This document shows positions 1 through 3,829 of a stretch of DNA of 5,297 nucleotides, piece by piece (within the stretch, counting starts at the first letter, position 1; each line of letters opens with the position of its first letter). Below the pieces are notes generated by a model. It was not told the origin of the DNA, did no database searches, and was given only the letters and a program-made list of their open reading frames with translations. Origin of the DNA: Acidobacteriota bacterium (GTDB lineage Bacteria; Acidobacteriota; Blastocatellia; Pyrinomonadales; Pyrinomonadaceae). A program made the position numbers and the translations under genes. The stretch spans positions 3,046 through 8,342 of the forward strand of contig JAIVJP010000351.1 of the NCBI GenBank assembly GCA_020199975.1, written 5' to 3'.

Positions 1-668
1 GCCAAGTCCAGTACGCATCCGGATTTCGTGCGGATCTTGAACGAATTGGACGAGCAGCGCGGGCTCATAACGCGCTCCTTGTTGTGGACGTGATCCAGGC
101 CATGGGAGTGATTCCGACAAGTGTGGAGGCGGAACTGATCGACGTCGCGGCGGCGGCCGGACACAAATGGTTACTGACTCCCGAAGGCGTTGGCCTTCTC
201 TATCTCTCTGACCGCGCGCGCGAACGGCTCGAACCGACGCTGGTAGGCTGGAGAAGCGTTCCTGATCCCGAGGACTATGGCGATTTTAAACAGGGATGGA
301 ATCGCGGCGCTTTAGCCTGGGAGACTGGGACTGGTCCTTCGGCACTAATTCATGGGCTGGAAGCAAGCCTGCGGCTTCTGGTTGAAACCGGAGTAGGTAG
401 GATAGCCAACCATCTCGAACAACTCACAGACTACCTTTGTGAACGTTTGCAAAGTCGTGACTATCAAATCGTCAGTTCTCGCCACACTTCTGAAAAGTCT
501 CAAATCCTCTGTATTCGCAACCAGGCTGGGATTAGCTCAATGGCCCTTTACGCTCACCTCAAAACCAGAAACATCATTACCGCGCCTCGTGGTGATCGAC
601 TCCGAGTCGCGCCCCATCTCTACAACACCTTTGAGGACATTGACGAGCTTGTCAAAGCTCTTCCTTGA
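1..668 (+). CDS. Class V aminotransferase-family PLP enzyme, C-terminal part (5' end outside window)
   Basis: The frame is open from the left edge (first full codon at base 3), so the GTG at 84 is internal and the true start lies outside the window. About 221 residues are visible, roughly the last half to 60% of a family usually near 380-400 aa. Seen: the VVDVIQ segment, whose Asp (87-89) fits the residue that pairs with the PLP pyridine nitrogen; the GHKW motif, whose Lys (165-167) fits the Schiff-base lysine; a WETGTG segment matching the cofactor-phosphate loop; and a C-terminal RLRVAPHLYNT, whose Arg commonly binds the substrate carboxylate. The catalytic-cysteine motif of SufS-type desulfurases (RxGHHC) is absent, and APRGDRLRVAP stands in its place. 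It is therefore probably not a cysteine desulfurase; an aminotransferase, lyase or epimerase is more likely. The substrate cannot be read from the sequence. The next terminator-like signal on this strand lies about 350 bp downstream. Confidence 0.9.
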   Translation, partial: QVQYASGFRADLERIGRAARAHNALLVVDVIQAMGVIPTSVEAELIDVAAAAGHKWLLTPEGVGLLYLSDRARERLEPTLVGWRSVPDPEDYGDFKQGWNRGALAWETGTGPSALIHGLEASLRLLVETGVGRIANHLEQLTDYLCERLQSRDYQIVSSRHTSEKSQILCIRNQAGISSMALYAHLKTRNIITAPRGDRLRVAPHLYNTFEDIDELVKALP

Positions 669-728
669 ACGCGAAAACATCGTTGGCGTGTGATTATCGA
701 CCACTGTCCTGATACCAATGTACGGAAG

Positions 729-887
729 ATGTACAGGCTCCGAAATATCCAGCCAACATTTAACGAGGACCGCTAACTGCGTTTCCTGAGAAGTCCGCCA
801 AAGGATCATTCAGAAGCCCTGGAAACAGAACTGGCACGCTCATTGCCGTTGTCTAAACACCAACAGAACGAAAGGGTAGAAGAGTAG
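729..887 (+). pseudogene. Possible eroded DUF2277-like gene remnant
   Basis: The ATG at 729 is preceded by a weak purine-rich stretch and begins MYRLRNIQPTFN, but a stop follows at 774. From memory, intact DUF2277 proteins are about 85-90 aa, begin MCRNI..LFN, and then carry blocks like ALQFVRK, KPSKAN and NREVEA. Echoes of all four occur here in the right order: RNIQPTFN (741-764), LRFLR just after the stop (777-791), QKPWKQN in the next frame (811-831), and NERVEE back in the first frame (867-884), followed by a TAG stop. Spacing between blocks is shorter than in the intact family, implying deletions and frameshifts. The family function is unknown. The match rests on short blocks recalled from memory, so it may be chance. 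Confidence 0.33.
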
Positions 888-898
888 ATAGGGTAAAT

Positions 899-1060
899 CG
901 GGTCATGCCCGGCGACTGTGCTGATGGGAAGCTTTGGGGGAGGCATCCTGTCACGGTTTCGAAAAGGCAGGCGGTGACTCTTGCGGGGGAACGGAGTTAG
1001 CGCTTGCGAACAGTCGAAGGGCGCGATGGACGTGAGACGCTCAGTCGCGCTTTTTATTTC
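899..1060 (+). ncRNA. Candidate structured RNA or long 3'UTR ending in a terminator
   Basis: A local hairpin CGGG/CCCG (899-902 with 908-911) is followed by a 7-bp long-range pairing, CGACTGT (913-919) with ACAGTCG (1010-1016). The enclosed 90 nt can form GTCAC/GTGAC (950-954 with 974-978). The outer stem stops only 4 bases before the GCGCGA...TCGCGC terminator hairpin. No plus-strand gene lies downstream, because the next gene is on the opposite strand. If transcribed, this is therefore a stand-alone small RNA or the 3'UTR of the PLP-enzyme transcript, not a riboswitch controlling a gene. I could not match it to a known RNA family, and no clear promoter is visible upstream. Confidence 0.3.
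1017..1058 (+). terminator. Rho-independent terminator (plus strand)
   Basis: GCGCGA (1021-1026) pairs perfectly with TCGCGC (1045-1050), extendable by A-T and G-T pairs at the base. A small CGT/ACG inner hairpin lies between them, and TTTTTATTT follows directly. On the minus strand the bases after the stem are not T-rich, so it works for plus-strand transcription only. It would end either the PLP-enzyme transcript or an RNA made from the interval before it. Confidence 0.6.
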
Positions 1061-1077
1061 TTAAGTGGGAGATCAAC

Positions 1078-2286
1078 TCACATTCTGTTTCCCGGTCCCA
1101 CCAACTTTGCTGGATTAGCCTGGGGAGTTATCTCGTCAATATTTAGACGGAGCATTCCGCCGGCGTCTGAAAACGTTTCCGCATGTCGCTGCTGAGCCCG
1201 CCGCCGGCTGAAGAGAAGTGCGCCAATAAAACCGCCCGCAGCCAAACACAACAGCAGTGAGAGTCCGGAGGCTTTGACAACTGCGACCAGAACTCCCGCG
1301 GTGGTCTCGTAATACTCTCGTTGTGCCTTCTCCAGCATAAAGGGATTGTCACCAAGCCACTGAACGACCTGCGCATACTCAACTTGGTCGATGAGTTCTT
1401 TTGCTGCTTGCTCGTCCGGGGCGTTAAATACAAACACTGAATAGTTCCCGACGCGTCGGTAGGCCGAAGGCACTAACTGACCCTGCGTCCGCAGCTCCTC
1501 AATCTTCGCGACGATGCTTCGATCGTTATCTCCCGCTAACTGCGGAGTGTTGTACTCAACAATGATGAATTGTGTGGGGCCGTAACTGGCGGCAACCGCA
1601 TCCGCGTCACCCTCTGAACTCACACTCTCGAGTAGCGGTTGATCCGGAATAACTGCTCTTAGCGAGCGGAAGCCGGCCAGGTAGACCACACGTCTTTGAG
1701 CTTCCTCCCACCGAGGAAGGTGCTTTACGAGAACAGGTATATCAGCCTCCCCTTCTTCGATTCGATCCGAAATGAGACGCGCCAGCGTAATTACATTGTT
1801 CGGGTCTTGAGCGGCTGGCTCCCTTGCGGTGACTCGCACGAATGTCGTGCCCTTGAAGAAGGCGATGCGGCCCGGCAAGATTAAGGACGCTGTTCCCACG
1901 TCTCTAGTGATCTTGCCGAGTTCGGCCTGGGCCGGATCACGGGCACTCTTGGCAGCGATGGTCAACAGCGAGTATGCGTCTGAGTCTCGGGGGAATTGGA
2001 CTACTTCTACCAGAAGGCGCGAATTCTCGCTAGAAAGGTATTCCGCTTCAGCCCCAGAATAATGGCGATCCGCTTCCAGCCTCTGACCAGCGGCCTGGGG
2101 CCCGAGTAGCCCCTCCCGAGCGAGTGCGTCGCTTTGTCGAACTCCACCGACCAGGCGAAAGCCGCCGATCTCCTTCGGTATTAACTGGACAACCTCACCT
2201 GAAGGCGGTTTGGCTAGCGCTGTAGAGTTGAGCGCCAGCAAAAGCATAACAGCCAAGGACAATGACGAATAAATCGAATTGCGCAA
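1078..2286 (-). CDS. DUF6599-like exported protein with a C-terminal membrane anchor
   Basis: 402 aa. Residues 1-25 form a clear signal peptide (hydrophobic LAVMLLLALNSTALA, then KPPSG). Residues about 26-330 are a mixed alpha/beta extracytoplasmic region that opens with LIPKEIGGFRLVGG and contains YLSSENSRLLVEVVQFP. Residues about 331-359 form one transmembrane helix followed by RRR, placing a short tail ending near SDAGGMLRLNIDEITP in the cytoplasm. This arrangement, and phrases such as DAGGM.RLN, fit my recollection of the DUF6599 family of Acidobacteriota, whose function is unknown. The start is TTG (2284-2286). No ATG or GTG lies between it and the in-frame stop at 2365-2367, and this start gives a normal signal peptide; an ATG 13 codons further in would cut it short. 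It is the second gene of a probable operon, 110 bp after the zinc-ribbon/PH gene. No catalytic motif was recognised. Confidence 0.75.
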   Translation of the reverse strand: MRNSIYSSLSLAVMLLLALNSTALAKPPSGEVVQLIPKEIGGFRLVGGVRQSDALAREGLLGPQAAGQRLEADRHYSGAEAEYLSSENSRLLVEVVQFPRDSDAYSLLTIAAKSARDPAQAELGKITRDVGTASLILPGRIAFFKGTTFVRVTAREPAAQDPNNVITLARLISDRIEEGEADIPVLVKHLPRWEEAQRRVVYLAGFRSLRAVIPDQPLLESVSSEGDADAVAASYGPTQFIIVEYNTPQLAGDNDRSIVAKIEELRTQGQLVPSAYRRVGNYSVFVFNAPDEQAAKELIDQVEYAQVVQWLGDNPFMLEKAQREYYETTAGVLVAVVKASGLSLLLCLAAGGFIGALLFSRRRAQQRHAETFSDAGGMLRLNIDEITPQANPAKLVGPGNRM

Positions 2287-2313
2287 ACCCGTAACCCCGC
2301 TTTGATCCCGACA

Positions 2314-2365
2314 AACAGTTTCTCTTAGAACCCGGTGCCTCGTTGGATGTTCCTTGGAAACTGTT
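2314..2365. repeat. Intergenic inverted repeat between two operon genes
   Basis: AACAGTTTC (2314-2322) and GAAACTGTT (2357-2365) are perfect 9-bp inverted arms 34 nt apart. A second GAAC/GTTC pair (2328-2331 with 2349-2352) sits inside, giving a two-tier stem. On the minus strand it begins about 30 bases after the zinc-ribbon/PH stop and ends 27 bases before the TTG start of the next gene. It lacks a run of T residues, so it is probably an mRNA processing or stability element, or a partial attenuator, not a full terminator. Confidence 0.45.
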
Positions 2366-2396
2366 CAGTTGTGTGTTCCAACCCGCAAAGGGTAGT

Positions 2397-2984
2397 TTAA
2401 TGCCAGCGGCGCAACTCGCGCAAAAGCAGGTCTGCGTAATGCCTTGGCTTACTGATGTTGTGCAGCACCGTGCTACCCCCAACCTCGCTGGCATTGTCGA
2501 CAATTAAATCGCCAAAGCCGAGAAGTCGCTGGGGAATACTCGCGGAAACAGTGACGTCCTGAATCTTACTGAGGGGGATGTTTCGCGTTGTCCGGGCAAC
2601 CAGGCCGGTGTCGATTTCGATCTTGGAATCGGTTAGCGTGTAGCGAATCATATTTCTTTTGATGTGGAAATACGCTGGAATCAGCAGGAGGGCCAGTGCA
2701 AATGGGATCGAGATGTAAGCCGGGATGTTGATGAGAGCAAACAGAAAAACCATCACAACAGCGCCGACCATTGCTAGTGCGTAACCCAGCTTAATGAAGA
2801 TCATAGTCGGCCTTACCGTGAAGACTGTGTGCTCAAGCTCCTCCATTTCTCCTGTCTGACGCAGCGGAAGACCACTCTGCGTGCGTGCCAGACGCGTTGC
2901 TTCAGGATCGACGGCTGGCGTACCACACCCCGAGCAAAAACGCACGCCCGGTGCAATGTAAGACCCGCAGTTGGAACAATGCAT
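2397..2984 (-). CDS. Zinc-ribbon and bacterial PH (bPH2/YdbT-type) domain membrane protein
   Basis: 195 aa. Residues 1-21 hold a zinc ribbon with two CxxC pairs (Cys 3, 6, 17, 20; CSNCG and CSGCG). A low-complexity linker covers about 22-55. Two adjacent transmembrane segments follow (about 61-86 and 88-106, separated by IPAY), then basic HIKRN. Residues about 107-195 are a bPH2-like domain, recognised from RYTLTDSKIEIDTGLVARTT, IPLSKIQDV and GFGDLIVD. The PH-like part and zinc ribbon should face the cytoplasm, with the hairpin of helices in the membrane. Such proteins are thought to be membrane scaffolds or stress-linked factors, but the exact role is unknown. The ATG start is supported by GAGGTG 8 bases upstream. 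It is the first gene of a probable operon with the DUF6599-like gene. Domain calls are firm; function is not. Confidence 0.88.
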   Translation of the reverse strand: MHCSNCGSYIAPGVRFCSGCGTPAVDPEATRLARTQSGLPLRQTGEMEELEHTVFTVRPTMIFIKLGYALAMVGAVVMVFLFALINIPAYISIPFALALLLIPAYFHIKRNMIRYTLTDSKIEIDTGLVARTTRNIPLSKIQDVTVSASIPQRLLGFGDLIVDNASEVGGSTVLHNISKPRHYADLLLRELRRWH

Positions 2985-3040
2985 CCGCTTTTCACCTCAC
3001 TCAGTTTGGGATGAAGCCGTCAAAAATGCGGTTCGTCTCA

Positions 3041-3069
3041 ATCATACCGAAAGAGACCCGCGCGTCGAA
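3041..3069 (-). promoter_or_regulatory. Possible promoter of the zinc-ribbon/PH operon
   Basis: On the minus strand TATGAT (3041-3046) is a good -10 box, but the -35 region about 17 bases upstream (TTCGAC) is a poor match. A 5-bp inverted repeat GTCTC/GAGAC (3035-3039 with 3053-3057) brackets the -10 box and could be a small operator. Transcription starting near 3034 would give a leader of about 50 nt before the ATG. Confidence 0.3.
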
Positions 3070-3074
3070 ATACA

Positions 3075-3111
3075 AAACGAGGCGGAACCCAACAAAGGTT
3101 CCGTCTCGTTT
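3075..3111. terminator. Strong terminator-like hairpin in a divergent region
   Basis: The 15-bp stem pairs 3075-3089 with 3097-3111 with a single G-T wobble, around a 7-nt CAACAAA loop. On the minus strand it is followed by TTTTGTATTT, making it a credible intrinsic terminator; on the plus strand the tail (TTTCTTCC) is weaker. No coding gene on either strand ends nearby. It therefore insulates the operon promoter from stray transcription, ends a small RNA, or acts as an attenuator in a long leader of the zinc-ribbon/PH operon. Confidence 0.6.
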
Positions 3112-3112
3112 C

Positions 3113-3197
3113 TTCCCTGGGTGAGTAAGGCTTACCGTTTGCTAACCTTGTTGCTCGCAAGGGAGATAACTCGGGTTTTGCTACGGTTTCCAGGGAA
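3113..3197 (-). promoter_or_regulatory. Rod-like foldable element next to the terminator-like hairpin
   Basis: TTCCCTGG (3113-3120) and CCAGGGAA (3190-3197) are perfect 8-bp complements. Nested inside are ACCGT/ACGGT (3134-3138 with 3183-3187), AACC/GGTT (3144-3147 with 3174-3177) and the apical hairpin CCTTG/CAAGG (3146-3150 with 3158-3162; its two C residues compete with the previous pair). Read on the minus strand, this fold comes just before the terminator-like hairpin, which is the usual order of sensor and expression platform in attenuators. I could not assign it to a known riboswitch class. Confidence 0.3.
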
Positions 3198-3279
3198 TTC
3201 CTTCGAATGGACGGGTCGATCGAAGCGGCCCCGGGGGAGGTCTTTTCGGTTAGGGGACTTCATTCCTCATCCAAACCGC

Positions 3280-3298
3280 TTGACAGCGGTAGTATGAT
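3280..3298 (+). promoter_or_regulatory. Possible promoter of the PG-binding protein gene, with odd spacing
   Basis: A perfect TTGACA (3280-3285) and a good TATGAT (3293-3298) occur together but only 7 bases apart instead of about 17. With TATGAT as the -10 box, the properly spaced -35 site (TCCAAA) is poor. With TTGACA as the -35 box, no good -10 lies 16-18 bases downstream. TATGAT is the more likely functional element, giving a leader of roughly 70 nt. Confidence 0.35.
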
Positions 3299-3335
3299 AG
3301 CGACGCTTTACGAAAGACCTCACTTCTTTTAACCC

Positions 3336-3351
3336 GCGCGCTTCTGCGCGC
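3336..3351 (+). promoter_or_regulatory. GC-rich hairpin in the 5'UTR of the PG-binding gene
   Basis: GCGCGC (3336-3341) pairs with GCGCGC (3346-3351) around a TTCT tetraloop. It ends 9 bases before the AGAGGA ribosome-binding site, leaving that site free. It may stabilise the mRNA 5' end. No T-run follows, so it is not a terminator. Confidence 0.5.
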
Positions 3352-3373
3352 CTCACACAAAGAGGACCAAAAA

Positions 3374-3724
3374 ATGAAAAAGCTACTCACACTCACACTC
3401 TCGCTGTCTCTGCTTTTCGTCTATTCAATCGCAGCGTCAGCTCAAGACTCCTCCACCACTTCCAAAATAGGCGTCCGGTCCACCGTTAGCCGGAAACGCG
3501 GGCCGGTATTCCGCGCGAACAAGGAGCAGGTAAATCAAGCCCAGGTAATTCTCAAGGCTCGAGGTTTGTACAGCGGCGGCGCCACCGGCAAACTCGATGC
3601 GGCAACTCGAGCCGGTCTTAAGGAGTATCAGAGAGCTGAAGGTCTCAAGGTAACCGGCACTCTAAATAAGTCGACGCTGGAGAAGATGTCCATCGAGCTG
3701 ACTGACAAGCAGAAGGCGATGTAA
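3374..3724 (+). CDS. Small secreted peptidoglycan-binding (PG_binding_1-like) protein
   Basis: 116 aa. The ATG start has AGAGGA (3361-3366) 7 bases upstream. Residues 1-23 are a signal peptide (MKK, hydrophobic core, ASA cleavage site before QD). Residues about 24-49 are a Ser/Thr- and Arg/Lys-rich linker. Residues about 50-107 form one PG_binding_1-like repeat: VNQAQVILKARGLYSGGATG, then LDAATRAGLKEYQRAEGL and VTGTLNKSTLEKM, the usual three-helix pattern. No hydrolase, L,D-transpeptidase or other catalytic domain is attached, so it probably binds the cell wall alone or as an adaptor. It is transcribed singly: its own leader precedes it and a strong terminator follows 40 bases after the stop. 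The domain call is firm; the biological role is not known. Confidence 0.88.
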   Translation: MKKLLTLTLSLSLLFVYSIAASAQDSSTTSKIGVRSTVSRKRGPVFRANKEQVNQAQVILKARGLYSGGATGKLDAATRAGLKEYQRAEGLKVTGTLNKSTLEKMSIELTDKQKAM

Positions 3725-3764
3725 TTCGAACCGGCGCAGGGAAATTCGACCGGGGTTACAAAAC

Positions 3765-3811
3765 AAAAGCGCGAGTGCGTGTTTCAAAACTCACACTCGC
3801 GCTTTTTGTTG
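3765..3811. terminator. Bidirectional terminator between the PG-binding gene and alaS
   Basis: The 13-bp perfect stem pairs 3765-3777 (AAAAGCGCGAGTG) with 3794-3806 (CACTCGCGCTTTT). A TTTTTGTT tail follows on the plus strand, and TTTTGTTTTG on the minus strand. It lies 40 bases after the PG-binding stop and about 20 bases beyond the alaS stop on the opposite strand, so it serves both convergent genes. Confidence 0.9.
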
Positions 3812-3829
3812 GATCCGTGTTCAGCTTCT

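Larger units (their letters stand above)
669..1077. other. Gene-free interval between the PLP enzyme and the DUF6599-like gene
   Basis: No intact coding sequence is convincing here on either strand. The interval lies between the 3' ends of two convergent genes. It contains a possible eroded DUF2277-like gene (about 729-887), a stretch with long-range base pairing (899-1016), and a plus-strand terminator-like hairpin (1017-1058). The short open frames at 537-809 (-) and 1004-1195 (+) overlap the flanking genes and look like shadows. Confidence 0.7.
2985..3373. other. Divergent regulatory region, no gene
   Basis: This 389-bp interval separates the divergent zinc-ribbon/PH gene and PG-binding gene. 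It contains a minus-strand -10-like box (3041-3046), a terminator-like hairpin (3075-3111), an adjoining rod-like fold (3113-3197), a CTTCGA/TCGAAG hairpin (3201-3206 with 3220-3225), a plus-strand -10-like box (3293-3298) and a 5'UTR hairpin (3336-3351). The open frame crossing it at 2971-3297 (+) reads through the strong hairpin and resembles no protein I know. Confidence 0.7.

Noticed and set aside
84..86. GTG at 84 as the start of the aminotransferase
   Set aside because: The same frame is open to base 3 and encodes family-typical sequence (VQYASGFRADLERIG), so this codon is internal.
871..935. Resemblance to the core of a cobalamin riboswitch (GGTAAATC followed by CCCGGCGACTGTG)
   Set aside because: The B12 box (AGCCAGGAGACCTGCC-like) is absent downstream, the remaining core is not matched, and no plus-strand gene follows for it to control.
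1696..2062. Two short plus-strand open frames within the DUF6599-like gene
   Set aside because: They are fully antisense to a well-formed 402-aa reading frame with a signal peptide and transmembrane helix, and have no features of their own.
3013..3111. Possible tRNA suggested by GGTTCG and compact hairpins
   Set aside because: No cloverleaf, acceptor stem or T-loop (GGTTCRAATCC) can be built; the pairing is explained by the terminator-like hairpin.
2971..3297. 108-aa open frame on the plus strand across the divergent region
   Set aside because: It starts inside the first codons of the opposite gene, reads through the 15-bp hairpin and shows no protein-like features.
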